From the NCBI GenBank assembly GCA_947561715.1, contig OX387197.1, positions 26,438,266 to 26,502,265 of the forward strand: a stretch of 64,000 bases of DNA, given 5' to 3'. Of the stretch, positions 25,701-36,893 are shown one piece after another. Position 1 is the stretch's first letter. Each line of letters starts with the position of its first letter. Both the position numbers and the translations under genes were made by a program. The stretch is from Ascidia mentula (lineage: Eukaryota; Chordata; Ascidiacea; Phlebobranchia; Ascidiidae). Below the pieces are notes generated by a model. That model saw nothing but the letters and a program-made list of their open reading frames with translations. It made no database searches and had not been told where the DNA came from.

Positions 25701-28700
25701 TAGTTCGTGTCCAGTCACTCCAAAATTGCCGTTAACTGGAAAACATATGCCACAGTAGCCAAGTAACATGTGCCACAGTTTCCAATTGACATGTGTCACA
25801 GTAACCAACTGGCGTGTCACAGTACCGAACTGACATGTGTCACAGTTACCAACTGACCTGTGCCACAGTTACCAAGTAGCGTGTGTCCCAGTAACCAACT
25901 GACGTGTGCCACAGTAACCACCTGACATGTGCCACAGTAACCACCTGACATGTGCCACAGTTACCAAGTGACATGTGTCACAGTAACCAACTGACATGTG
26001 TCCAGATACAATGCGCTCATTCCTTCATGCCCCTCAGTCACGTGACGTTGCTATGGTTGTCTTGTGCGCAGAGCACCGTTTTATCCATTGTCAGTGTTTA
26101 TTACATCACAGAGGATTGCGTGGAGAAAGTCCACGTCATGCAGGTAAGAGTCATTATATAATTGGAATTGTTTTAAATATTGGTAATTTTCCACCTTTTC
26201 ATAAGGATTAAATCGAATTTACCAGCACAATAACAGCCAACAATCGATTTTACCAGAGATAAAAATAAAAAACAAATTTTACCGGAGCAGCATACCAGCT
26301 CACTTTCAACACTGGTTTAAACACATTTCAACAGTAAAATAATTGCCTGGCTTGTTACACAAAAACCCAGTTATCTTAATTGAAGCAAGAGTTGATGTTT
26401 GCGGATTGAAAGTTCATTTGTTGGTTTATGTTAGTGTGTTATTTATTAAACATAAGTTTCCTAAGCATTACACAACAACCCTCAACTAATGCCAGTGTTT
26501 GGTGTTGTCTCTCTAGGTTGAGAGTTCAGTGCAATGCATGCAGCACTGGAATGCCAACGGTGAGGGTTACAGTGTGTGGCTCGGAATGGAGGCTGGGTGG
26601 TAAGTGATAGGATTACAATATTTTGAACGGTTTCACCAACAGTTTTAAACCGTATTCCAGCCTTCGGGAGTTCTCAACCACGAATGGGGTTTACCGTAAG
26701 ATCAGTGACGTATCCGTGCCGACCATGTCTTCCGTTATGATCATGGAAGCCCACAGGAATAACTTGTACGTCGGTTTATTGGACGGAACTCTTGCAATGT
26801 ACAACCGACCACCAGGTGGGAAATATTAGCAACACAACTTTTAGGAATTAACCAGTACTAAAGCAAAACCAAGTTTAAACACACGAAGTAAAATAGACAA
26901 AGTCAGATAGTCTTAATAATGATTATATTGGTGCCTTGCGGTTGAAAAGGCGTTTGAAAGGGAAATATATGGTTTGGAAAATGTAGAAAAACGTTTTTTA
27001 GGAACCAAGAGCTTGGCGCATACACGAGCATTAGACGAAACACGGTTTGCTGAATTTTAGAGTTTCTGTCAGACAAACTCAAACACAACCAGATATTGTT
27101 AAAAATGATCACATTGGTGCCTTGATAAACTTTGAAGGAGCGGTTTATCGTAACTTGAAGCTAAGTTGGACTTAGCGTAAGTTTTCTCAGCAAATATTAC
27201 AAATCAACGCTGGTAGAAAAGTGGTTTTACAGATTTTAATCATTGGCCTTCCGTCTGACGAAGCAAACCTAAAGTAAGCACAGAAACCACACACCACAAG
27301 ACGGGTTCATCATCTGTAAGACAATAAGCAGAACGTTACGTAACACAGCTGTTACGTAAGGTCATGTTACTTTGCCACGTGACGTAATGGCTTGGGACGC
27401 CTTGCAAGTTGTGCGGTTAAAGTGATCCCACAGCACCTGTTGTTAATTTGGTTGCAAAGCCTGCCTTGTAATACCAAGGGTTGTGGGTTCGAACCTCACT
27501 GTCAGCTGTATATGCGATCGATCTGTTTTCCCGTCTTGGGGATGCGGATTTTATAGATATTTATACAAGAATTGTGTTTGTCAAATCGAAGGCAAAACTC
27601 GCATTGAATAAAATGTTTTCATCGGAGAAAAAAAAGTACACAATCGTAACGACAAATAACTAAAGGTGTTTTCTTATATAACTTGTCGAAAAAGTATTTT
27701 TTGCCCATAAGATTTGATGATTCTGACACTTTACCAAGAGTTCTATTTAATTGAAGTTAATTTAATTCGAAATGTTGTTGTTTTGTTTTGTTACCCTGCC
27801 AGGTACCAACGACCTGTACCTCATGTCATCCATTGTGGTTGGTACCGGACCACTAACTTGCCTCTCACCTCTCGACGATAAGTTATGGGGTTGCTCTGGC
27901 AACAGTGTCGTCACAGTAGATATGGAATCACTTGCAATCGAAAGGTTTGTGTTCCGTCGACAAAAATCAACGTTTTACCTTCAATTAAACGAGTGTTTTC
28001 TTATATTTTTTGAGCTGCAAGTTAGCAGAATTGTCAAAAAAAATTTTTTTTGATACGCTGCCACCAAGCGGCCAATTTCCAACAAAAAACAAAATAAATT
28101 GACACGTTTACTTACAAATTATCTTTACCAAAATCAAGTAAAACTTTTTCATATTTTACGAAAACTTTCCTTACGGCACTAAATCTGTCCTTAATAATTA
28201 CAACATTATCAGCCTGCTTAAAACTGTATATATTTCTTCATACTTGTTTCGTTTTAACACCTACCAGTTCTCGGTCGCTCGTCCAAGCTGGTGAAAATCT
28301 TGTGGTAAACCTGGTTACCCGGGTTGGCCACGGTTTGTGGGTGAACTTCTGTGAGGAATGCAACATCACCCTCTACCATCTTGACTCATTGAAAAGACTT
28401 CAGGACTTAAACCTTGCCCGGGTTATCAGAGATTTTGTGCAAGGTTTGTCAACTTGTATTTAATCCAACTTGTGTTCAAAAATGTTAAAGTTATAAAAAA
28501 ATGTTATTAAAATTATAATATTTTGAAAATTTACTTTTAATAAACTTGTTTAAGTATTAGTTTTTGAACTGCATACAGTGCTCACTGTTTTGACATATAT
28601 GATGTCTGTGTAAATAGCAGAAACAATATGCACAGTTTGTAGCTCACTGATCATTGCATATAAACAGTTTCTTTGGTTGTTTGCAAATTTCATTGTAAAG

Positions 28701-30949
28701 TACCATGGTACAATCAAATACTACACCTGTATCAAAAGTATGGACACAATTATTGATGTCAATGAACTTGATTTAAAACAAAACTGCTTCGTGTTTTTTT
28801 GCAGATCTTGAACCGAACGAACAAATCGACACCCAGTGTCATGTGACCAGCTTGTGTAGCGGGCACTCTCAGTTACTAGTGGGTACAAGCAATGGTTTGC
28901 TGCTTGCTATGCCGCTACCCAAACTACCCGGCTCTGTACCTAAGATTACAGGTAAGAAATAACCTACCCGCCTGCTGCTTTATTTGTCTTTGAAGAATTT
29001 GTTAGTTTTAAAATCAGGGTTCTTCCAGTTATTCTGTTAATTATTTTATGTCAAGAAAATCTTTCGTCTTACCAATTCAACAGTTCTTCAGAGCAGCCTT
29101 TGCCATGTGGGTGACATCACCCCGTTATAATTTTAGAATCCGCTTTTTACTGTACCATGTTGTAATAGAATGCATAAAACAACATTAAAGCCGGCCGCAG
29201 TCACAAGCTGCACTAACGAGGTCTGGTAGATCGAAACATTGTGCACCTCTGCCTGAAAGTCACTGATCAAATGGATTTACAACAAAATCAAACTGTTTGT
29301 GTTTTGCCTAAAAACAACTATGCAATACGCAAAAGAAATATACACATGGCTTGGGCACCAATAAAACCATAAGGGTTATCGAGTCAGGCGACCATGTGAA
29401 GGTGATTTCCTCATGGAGAATCACAGTCTGCAACAGGATCGCAGCTAGTTGCACTGGGAGGTGATCGATTGCAACAACACTGCTTTGGACGTTAGGTGGC
29501 CGAATAGTTTGTAACACTGACACCGTGTGTTGAATGTTGAAGGTCCGATCAAGGTTAGTCGTCACAGCTTGTGTCGTCCTCTCATCTTCCTCTTCGCTCC
29601 CTCTCTTCCCGTTCCTACTCCTGTTGATGCGGAGGTTGATGACTCCCCGGTTTTTGACCAGGATAATCCTCCTCCTGTACCGGAGAGAGATGACCTTGAC
29701 AAGACGATCATCCCTAATTCCGGGGACACCAATGACAACTACATCAATATAAGGTATTGCTAAACTCATGTTCAATGGTTACTTAACATTGAAAGAAACT
29801 GTATAGTTTGTGTTAAACTATTATGTCTTTTTCCCAGCCCTTAAACGAATAATCTTTTACTTGGGTTTTCATTTACCGATTGAAATAAAATCAAGAGGTT
29901 GCACAGGCATTTTTATGCCAATATTATTGATTATTGATGTCTCTGCTAGCCAGATTAACAATTTATGCTTGTGTCTTGTCTGCTTGGTCATGTTCAAGGA
30001 TTATGTGCAGAAATCTCAATGCAAATAGTTTGTTCATATTCGCAGATCATCTGTATAAAAAGGAATAAATATGAGGCAAAAGCGAAAAAATCTAGTGATA
30101 ACTCTGGTCTGTTGCTGTAAATTAGTTAACAATAAATTAAATTTTCACACCATTATCAACAGCAGAAACCCTCAACCCGGCCTACAAACCCCAAGCAATC
30201 GTCACTCAATCCTCGCAAGCCCGAAAAGTCCGCCTGTCCCTCCACGACCCGGGGAACTTCCGCTAGACGGCGCCCTCTCCACCTCGTGCGAGTTGCTTCC
30301 CGAGGACAACAGCATTTACCAAAACATGAAGTTGCAATCGATCGAAAGTCCAAGAAAGGTGGGTGATGTTTGTTTGTTCTTCTTTCAAGTCTGCTTCATA
30401 AGACGCTGCGAATAGTTCTGTGAGCTTTACCCACAAAAAATAGTCGTGCCAATAAGAACTGAACATCTGGCACAAAAATGTTTATTGCTAATAAACGTTG
30501 GTGAAATACAATAAATCGCAGAGTGAAACCTATCCGAATGAACGAAAGATTTTCATTTAAAAGTTCAACATCACCTTTCGTCATAAACTTGTGTGACGTG
30601 CTCGGTCACAACAGCTTTCATTTTGTCAGCAAATATTGTTTTTCTAACTTTTTCATTCTATGTAACAATGAACATTGTTCCATCATCAATGGTCTTATCA
30701 CCAACAACCCAACTGTAAGAAATTTAAAGGATGATTTATAAAAATCATTTGTATCTTTTCAATCAAATTTAGTTTTACGAAACAATTTGTCTGCAGACAA
30801 CATTCGTCCATTGGAAGAAGAAATCACGTCAGTGTTTGGTCGTTGTTGCTTGCGGGGAAGGTTACCGACATTTTGGCGCCAAATCGAACAAAGAATCCAA
30901 TTCCAAAACGGACCGCGTCCCTACCATTGTGTGTTGGAAGGTTGTGTAA
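16707..30949 (+). CDS. ARHGEF10: Rho guanine nucleotide exchange factor, ARHGEF10/ARHGEF10L type
   Basis: Twenty-five exons join in phase to 1465 codons plus stop: 16707-17574, 17867-17976, 18147-18249, 18619-18764, 18960-19025, 19089-19214, 19393-19486, 19661-19850, 20641-20812, 21189-21398, 21861-22134, 22588-22696, 23714-23877, 24209-24362, 24622-24713, 25502-25620, 26006-26143, 26517-26599, 26661-26815, 27803-27944, 28268-28443, 28805-28951, 29543-29753, 30163-30358, 30797-30949. An in-frame TAA at 16671 supports the start. The first 500 residues are acidic and disordered. The DH domain (about 525-720) has the family-typical SLL/SIISSE start and ends in [14 protein letters not shown]-like part follows, then a C-terminal beta-propeller (about 1000-1465) with [12 protein letters not shown] and a [11 protein letters not shown] end. 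Family members activate RhoA-type GTPases. Orthology to ARHGEF10 versus ARHGEF10L is unresolved and probably predates the vertebrate split. Confidence 0.9.
19312..19362 (-). repeat. decayed hammerhead-ribozyme repeat
   Basis: On the minus strand the sequence reads AGCTGCA, CTGATGA, GACC, an AT-rich loop, then TAAAC where the ribozyme needs GAAAC. The first core strand is perfect (TCATCAG on plus at 19341-19347), but the second core strand has lost its first G and stem II pairs poorly. It lies in the RhoGEF intron between 19214 and 19393. Probably inactive. Confidence 0.6.
21522..21587. repeat. tandem repeat, about 2.75 copies of 24 bp
   Basis: The unit AGCACAATACCCAATGTTG plus AGCAA repeats with one substitution (AGCGC) in the second copy and a truncated third copy. 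It sits in the RhoGEF intron after exon 21189-21398. No function is evident. Confidence 0.85.
22866..22920 (-). repeat. decayed hammerhead-ribozyme repeat
   Basis: The minus strand keeps stem II (ACC, TTTT, AGGT), the GAAAC core strand, stem III (CAG / CTG around TGGCCAT), the cleavage triplet GTA and the 3' arm TGCAGC. The 5' part that should carry CTGATGA is replaced by unrelated sequence, so the ribozyme cannot form. It lies between RhoGEF exons 22588-22696 and 23714-23877. Confidence 0.65.
22956..23069 (+). CDS. candidate cassette exon of the RhoGEF gene
   Basis: A 114-bp segment (38 codons) is bounded by TATAATAG upstream and AAG followed by GTCCAAC downstream. It fits the phase on both sides: the previous exon leaves two bases and this segment also ends leaving two bases. 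Included or skipped, the frame is preserved, adding a Ser/Leu/Arg-rich stretch to the PH-like region. It is more GC-rich than the surrounding intron. The donor is sub-optimal, and vertebrate homologues have no obvious matching insert. Reading it as an alternative exon is an inference from frame and composition. Confidence 0.4.
25750..26005. repeat. minisatellite, about 11 copies of 23 bp, abutting a 3' splice site
   Basis: The consensus unit is about CACAGTAACCAACTGACATG plus TGT, with alternation of GCC/GTC and ATG/GTG. Eleven units run from 25750 to 25999. The last partial unit, GTCCAG, provides the acceptor AG of the RhoGEF exon starting at 26006. About two thirds of the 385-bp intron is repeat, and the usual pyrimidine tract before the acceptor is replaced by repeat sequence. 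Confidence 0.9.
27395..27505 (+). repeat. tRNA-derived SINE-like fragment
   Basis: The piece contains an A-box-like TGGTTGCAAAGC, a hairpin resembling an anticodon arm (CCTTG and CAAGG around a 6-base loop) and a perfect B-box-like GGGTTCGAACC (27485-27495). It cannot fold into a complete tRNA with paired acceptor ends, which suggests a SINE head. It lies in a RhoGEF intron. Confidence 0.5.
28570..28625 (-). repeat. strongly decayed hammerhead-like repeat
   Basis: The minus strand retains the arrangement stem II-like GACAT / ATGTC, AAAAC in place of GAAAC, CAG / CTG stem III, a GTA cleavage triplet and TGCAG. The CTGATGA strand is gone. Recognisable only by comparison with the better copies; inactive. 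Confidence 0.4.
29205..29256 (+). repeat. decayed hammerhead-ribozyme repeat
   Basis: The copy reads AGCTGCA, then CTAACGA where CTGATGA is required, a paired stem II (GGTC and GATC), GAAAC and a diverged stem III. The core is broken, so cleavage is not expected. It lies about 75 bp upstream of a double-hairpin repeat copy, in the intron before RhoGEF exon 29543-29753. Confidence 0.55.
29330..29455 (+). repeat. double-hairpin dispersed repeat, copy 2
   Basis: It matches copy 1 (15560-15695) over about 120 bp, including ATAAAACCATAAGGGTTATC, GAGTCAGGCG and the second hairpin GTGATT / AATCAC around a CC/GG-closed loop. The outer stem of hairpin one is weaker. The sequence just downstream, up to GTTGAAGGTCCGA at 29537-29549, resembles the tail of the 43.5 kb copy and reaches the acceptor of RhoGEF exon 29543-29753. 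Confidence 0.7.
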
Positions 30950-33549
30950 AGTTTGTAGTTCGTTGGAGATGCCTCTGTGCCAGGTCGTGCCTTGTTCGGC
31001 CAAAAGCAGCCATTAATTACGATCAAAGTAAACTTAACTACGCAACCAACCAATGCCAAACTATGCGGGTTTATAACAGTTGCATTGTTATCAAGATAGC
31101 AATATATTATTTTGTTCAACGTCCTGGTAATTCTTGCCTTAACCCGTTTCAAACATAGCTTACCGATTGCAGTGACAACTCTTCTGCCCTTTCGTTGTAA
31201 ATCTGCCGCTCTTGTTTTATTGCCTGTAGGTGGCGCTCTCCTGTTCGCGGCGTTTCAAGTATTGTAAGAGCGACATAAAATGTCCATTTCCAGAGTGCAA
31301 TTCCAAGTTCCTTATTACGCCTCACCGATAAGTTGCACCTTTGCGAGGCTCAACGTTTGTACAAAGCAATTCGCTTCTGTAGTTTGACTCTCTCCATTTC
31401 GTTGTACAAGATTTTAGCTCCGCCAAACGCCCGATTTAAACGGTTTTATCGTGTTTTTGGCTGCGTCGACCACATTAGTTATTCGTGGTGCTGTTTTATA
31501 AGTTAGAACCTGATCAAGTTGACCATCTCCTCCATATTAGGTTTTAACCCTCTTTGAAACTAAACCTGAACCTTCTGAGCGTTTCGTTCTGCAACAATGC
31601 AACTTGCTTTCGTGTGAAATGTGTTCTTAACTTTCTTTTCCATTTACGTTCATTCAATTCTTTGTATTCACTATTATTCTTTGCACCAGATAGGAACGGT
31701 TTACTGATAAAAAGTCAAGATCATTGAAAAGAAGTGATTTCACCGTCGTAATCCCACATGTGATTGAGGAATTGTATTTTAAAACATTTAAGTCCAATTT
31801 TGATATTTTCGCCACTAGGTGGTATTGCGCGCTGGCGTGCTCCCAACCATCTTCTTCCCGACATTTTGCCTCGGTTGAATCGAAACAAAACAATTAATCT
31901 TTTACTAAAGTACATAATAAGAAAACATACGTTCGGTTTAATCGTGACAGAATAATCCTCTGTAACCCAGTGGTATTTGTTTGGTTATATGTGACTCACC
32001 ATTGGTTGTCCGTTACTGGCGGTCGTTGATATTCCCCTGGAAGTTTACTGACGTCACAGAATCATCTCATACGTCATCCACTGTGTGACAACTACGTGAC
32101 ATTATTTGTGTTTGTTACTAAGAATCCAACTCAATTTTTTACAGTAAATTATCATCCGTGTTTTTAAGTGTCCTGAACTTTTGTAAAATGTCCAATTTTA
32201 CTCCCATCATGTCATTGTAACCGGGTTCTAAACCCATTGTTAATAGCTTTGTTCCAATGCTGCCACCGAGTGTTAGAATTGCAAACCTAGTTTGAAAATT
32301 TAGACAAGAAAGCAAACTTGTATCAAAACAAGCGTCGGTCAATGTGGATTTGGTGGGGTTCAAACCCTTAACCTTCACGTTTCTTAGCCGTGTCTCCTGT
32401 ATTTAATTCCTCGTCAGATTTTGCAACGTTTTTGCTTAACGCTGATCAAAACGCCCCTTTTTACTGCTGGTCAGTAAAACTGTTGCCATGCCAACAAGCG
32501 CGTCTACATACGTCACAATTTAGGGTGCGACGTCATTTTGTTGACGTGAATAGGTGGCTTCGTTTCCGATGTACAGCTCGCGATTTTTAAACACTTTTAC
32601 CTGCGTCGACGCACTTTTTACCACCGCATGTGGGCGCCACGGAGCATTGGTTGACCTCGTGCTTTTGTTCCTGACATTTTTAAAATCCTATAACTTTTTC
32701 CTGCATTTTTAAGACCTTTGTTGGTCGGTTCTGTTCTTATTTTCGTTGCATTATGTGAAAGAACGCTTTAGTTTTGTGCATATATGGTTGGAAGTCCATT
32801 CTTCACGATTAAACGAATGTCCAACAACTTTAATGTAGTTTTGAACTTCAGACAAAATACAAGTAAACAACATTATAAATTTACAGTTTAGTTGGTTTTT
32901 TTGCATCTTTGTTTTTTTTCAGCTTTGATTTCAAAACTTGCAATAAAGCATGAAATTGTGTTCGCCTGTTTTGAAAATTTCGTTAAATTTCCTTTTATTC
33001 TTTCGTTCGATGTAAAATTGTGTCAGCGTTTCTAACTTTGGAATAAACCTAAACGCTTGCTTTGAATATTTTTATGTAAAGATTTTCAACAGGTTGGCAA
33101 AACCATAAGTTATCTTCCCTTGGTAAAATCCAGCACTTAGCATGGTTAAGATTCGGTTTGCGGAACCATTCATCGGAATATTCGCCCACGAAAACCTTCC
33201 ACCACCCAGCGAAGGTAAATAATCATTCGGCCAGTCAGGAGTTAATGGCAAACTTTTGCAACGCTCTGTTGGTGAAGCGTATAATACGTTTTGGGGTTGG
33301 TGAATCTAAACCGCTGAGGACAGAGCCGTTTTTTCGTGGTATTCAAGTAACGAGGAAATCCTAAACGGTTTCAGCGCGATTTTTCTCTTGACTGTATTCC
33401 AGTACCAGTGCACTTGGCTATGAAACCATTACAAAACTACCGCAGGATAAAAATGACTTGAATGTTTATTGTTAGCATGCTATCCTCAGTTTACATTGAT
33501 ACAGAATGCCCAGTGGAGGTCTATGTTGTGGCAAAATTAAAGAATGCAG

Positions 33550-33637
33550 AATTGGTCAAGCGCCCGACCAATATACCAAGAAGAAAACCTGATCGGAATT
33601 CGTGACCAGGATATCCTAGGTTCAAATCTCGGTGCAG
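33550..33637 (+). repeat. tRNA-derived SINE-like repeat, copy 1
   Basis: An A-box-like TGGTCAAGCG (33553 onward) and a B-box-like GGTTCAAATCT (33619 onward) are spaced somewhat further apart than in a tRNA. The 54-bp segment from AAACCTGATCGG to the B box is about 85 percent identical by eye to 43741-43790, showing a dispersed family. A short A-rich tail follows. Confidence 0.6.
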
Positions 33638-33949
33638 TAAAAAAATTAAATCAACAAACGAAAAGAGACAAAACTGTGGGTTGAGCGTACGTACAAACTG
33701 GGTAACTTAGGAAACAGGAATCAAGTCTGCCATTTTCCGCCTCATGTATATTTACATCGATAAATGAATTTGAAAAAATCTGACAAGTTTTGTGAATTTA
33801 AACCAGATTTCCTCATTTCCGTTAAAATATAGTTTACATCACAAAGGTTTGATGCAACAAAACTAGAAGGTGGTGACGATGAAACAGGGTCAGTCGACAA
33901 AACAAGCAAGTCAGAAATATAAAGGAGACTAAACTAGTTGCAAGCAGTT

Positions 33950-33955
33950 TTTAAT
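33950..33955 (-). terminator. possible polyadenylation signal of the thioesterase-like gene
   Basis: The minus strand reads ATTAAA, the most common variant signal, about 75 bp past the stop codon at 34028. No AATAAA occurs closer on that strand. Confidence 0.4.
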
Positions 33956-34027
33956 AATTGCACTCCTCTGTAAACACGATAAAGGTTAACTCATATTACG
34001 GTTCCGCAGAACACATGACTGTGGCTC

Positions 34028-35119
34028 TCACATCCTCCTCTTGATGCCTTCGTTCTGTGCTGGCGTAGTCTCCCCTCTCCAGCAATTTGTTGCTTCCACA
34101 ACCAGCAAGGTCATCCGAACCACTTGCCGATCTTCAACCGTCAAAATAAAATGGAAATGCTTCGAATCCGCTTGCCACATTTCCACCTTCACCTCATCCG
34201 ATAATTTGGTTTCACCGACAACTGCAAACGTGCATTCCTGTACCGCGCACTCATTCAACTTAGTGATATGAGTTTGGAAACCTTGAGTCACCGCCTCACA
34301 CAAACACTCCAGCGATAATCGGAAATAAATCACGTTGTTCGCATGCCCGTTGAAGTCTGTGTCCATGAAACTGATTCTCCTGCGAATGGAGAAGGTTTTC
34401 ACCATGGGTGGGAGGTTCTTTGGCGTCTCTCTTATCCACTTTGGAGGTCGGGCATTGTGTTTGTTAATGAAAGTTTTGAATTCTTGTGGATTTGGCGTCG
34501 GTTTTCTTGTAGCAAGATCAACGAATACCGACACAGCACAACCTTCCATTAAAACCTCATTGGTTTCCACATCGATAACTTCAACACGAGAAGTGTATGA
34601 AGTATTGGCAACCGGGCCTATTGTATGTGAGAATTTGATGCGTCGTTTTGAGTTCTTGTTCATTGGACCTTGTTTCGCTTTGCTCATAAGAGCTACGATT
34701 GCCGGTTTAAACTGAATGTCTCTTCGAACGAGAAAGAAAGAAGTACGGTCAGTTATAGTTGGTCTCCCACATGCTTTGTGATAGATTGCGTCTGTTGTAA
34801 CCACTGCGCACAATTCGTTGTTCTTCAAAAAAGACAAAACAAGTTGTGTGGAATTAAAACACATTGCAATTCTGATGATACTTGTTTATCACACAAAAGA
34901 ACTGAAATAAGTGGCAACTATCCAATATCAACTTATAGAGAATTTTCACTAGTAATAAACATAATCCATAAGGTTGGTCAATAAACAACAACACAAATTG
35001 TTGAAATTTGTAATGTTAGATTTGAATATCCATAACTAACCTAATGCATTGTCCTTCGAAAAGTCGATATTGGGCACTTCAACATATCCACAATTCCCTT
35101 CTGTGAATGTTATTTCCAT
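34028..35119 (-). CDS. double-hotdog acyl thioesterase-like protein (4HBT type)
   Basis: Two exons on the minus strand, 35119-35041 and 34803-34028, give 284 residues with in-phase GT-AG borders. A one-exon reading from ATG 34864 (278 residues) is possible, but its first 20 residues translate what looks like a pyrimidine-rich acceptor tract, so the spliced model is preferred. Residues about 160-284 form a hotdog domain with the family signature D-T-D-F-N-G-H-A-N-N (about 174-183), Asp and His being typical catalytic-site residues. Residues about 30-135 look like a second hotdog half with a typical end (E-V-L-M-E-G then V-F-V-D) but without the signature. Such proteins hydrolyse acyl-CoA or acyl-carrier thioesters; the substrate here is unknown. 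No organelle signal or membrane segment is seen. It is divergent from the usherin gene. Confidence 0.75.
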
Positions 35120-36893
35120 GTGTAATGTGTGTAATTACATCTTGAAACCAAACGAATCTCCAACAGGACACATTCAGTGTCTTTTCCTAATCTGCTTGTA
35201 AGTGCAAGAGATTTAGGATGTCGACTTCCAGCACTATATATGAATGCGTGTTGCAGTGTAAACAACCTAAGTTCACGTTCGTTAATGATTGCCATTGAAC
35301 CAACTCATACACCGATCACGACCTAACAAACATCACAGAATCACTGAAGCGAAAGAATCTTTGATACGCTTGGATGGACACATACGCTTTTCCTAAAATA
35401 GAACAACAAATGCTAATGAACATATTTTTCGCATGCTTAAAACACCACTATTTGAAATGGTTATCAACATCAAAATTTCTGGCTTAATTTACCAAATTTA
35501 TCCACCAGTGTCGAGCGGTTACACAACCTGCTTGCACGTCACAATCAGGCATTGTTATGTCGCGGAGTGAATAAAGTTGCGGTCTAAAAGTGATCGCTGT
35601 AGCGAGTTTGTGGAACTTGGAAATTCTCGGGTCCTTGTGGAGGACTCTCGAATTGGCGCAGAGGGCCGGCTGCCCCCCTCCCTCAGCCCGCCAGTGTTCG
35701 ACACACGATCCATTGTTACCTACTCGGGACACCGTTGCCAATGACGACCGCTTTAAATCAATTCAGGAATGTTTTTGAAAGCAGCTGGATGTTGATTGGT
35801 GTTTTTGTGTTGGCGACTTCACTTTTTAACGAGGTTTTGACTCAAAATAAAGTAAATATTTGTTGTTTGTCAACAAAAAATTGTAACTGTTTGTAAGGAA
35901 ATGGGTTTTGAAAGTATAGAAATTTTAATTTCGATAATGTTTGGAGCCTTGAAGTAGAAAATTTTAAAATGTATCATATAATGCAGTTTTGTTCAAGATA
36001 TTGTAGTGGAGGTATTTGAGTTCGGTTTTTACTTTCCAATTTCTCAAAACGACTATTTCCAATTTCTCAACGACTAATTCATGCTTTAATTTAAACAGAA
36101 AGCAAAGCTCAGTTTGGTAATAAGTTCAACATTTTTATAAAGTTTACCTTGTTTGAAAATGAATGGTGATTAATAATTCATGGTTGTATTTAATAACCCC
36201 ATATCATCTTGCAGTAGACGTGGGGTTGTTTCATTTAAATTATGCATAGATTGGACGACAGGTGTTTTCGGCCGAAGCTGCATTAAAACTTAAAGTGAAG
36301 ATAGCGGTATAGTCTGAGTCCGACAGAGTTGCTGCTTGATGCAAGTTTGTTGGTAAATTACGAGAGACTAAAGTAGCACCTCTTTAGGCAAATTAAAACT
36401 ATTTTTAAAGGTTTTTTTTATCAAAAAGTATAACCCATGATAATGTTCAAGAAACATTCGCAGGCTTTATTTATTTCAAAGGTTTTTGTTGTAACTTTTG
36501 ACGAAATAATTTGATGAAAAAATCTTATAAAAATCAGTGTTGACATTTGTTGGTAATATTTATTTTTAAATGACTAAAAAACAGTGTTACACAGTTCTGT
36601 AAATGCGATAAAAAAGCGTCGCGGGTAATTTGGGTCAAAACTAACATTTTTCTGGCAAGCCCTGCTACCTAACAGAATAAATTAATTTTGTAACGGGACA
36701 GTGTCTCTTTTATCTAATGCAAGTATTTCTAAATATTTCTTATGGCAGTGCAAAAACAAGCTCACTGGAGCGTATCAATTATTGTGAAAAGTTAAACTTT
36801 AATTTATTTTTTTTCAGTTGTGTGTTTTACGTAGAAAATCATGCAAAATACCGTGTAACAATACAAATAGCTGTTGGGCAGTCGAAGAAAATC
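35120..36893. other. divergent intergenic region between thioesterase-like and usherin genes
   Basis: The two start codons face away from each other across about 1.77 kb. On the plus strand a pyrimidine-rich acceptor (TTTTTTTTCAG, ending at 36817) precedes the usherin start, suggesting an upstream noncoding exon joined at 36818. A GC-richer patch near 35640-35720 contains short open frames without recognisable content. No repeats of the families described elsewhere were found here. Confidence 0.5.

Larger units (their letters stand above)
30950..34027. other. intergenic region between RhoGEF and thioesterase genes
   Basis: The region holds the 3' ends of two convergent genes. No coding frame was convincing. 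The first clear AATAAA on the plus strand is at 32942-32947 (another at 33042), which would make the RhoGEF 3' UTR about 2 kb; an earlier non-canonical signal is equally possible. Also present are a SINE-like piece (33550-33637), isolated B-box-like GGTTC motifs near 32224 and 32356, and AT-rich filler. Confidence 0.5.

Noticed and set aside
25750-26005. CRISPR-like array
   Set aside because: The 23-bp units are directly adjacent without spacers and lie in a eukaryotic intron, so this is a minisatellite.
26915-27125. Direct repeat of ATTGGTGCCTTG about 180 bp apart in a RhoGEF intron
   Set aside because: Only about 20 bp of similarity and no element structure around it.
34804-34864. ATG at 34864 as start of the thioesterase-like gene
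   Set aside because: The first 20 codons read across a T-rich acceptor tract, and an in-phase donor-acceptor pair joins a better start at 35119. Kept only as an alternative.
35484-35778. Open frames on both strands in a GC-rich patch upstream of the thioesterase-like gene
   Set aside because: No homology and mutually overlapping frames; no splice route to exon 35119-35041 that adds a sensible N-terminus.
36717-36893. Upstream in-frame ATG (36717) for usherin
   Set aside because: The frame is open, but a strong TTTTTTTTCAG acceptor ends at 36817, and only the ATG at 36894 places the hydrophobic signal peptide at the N-terminus.
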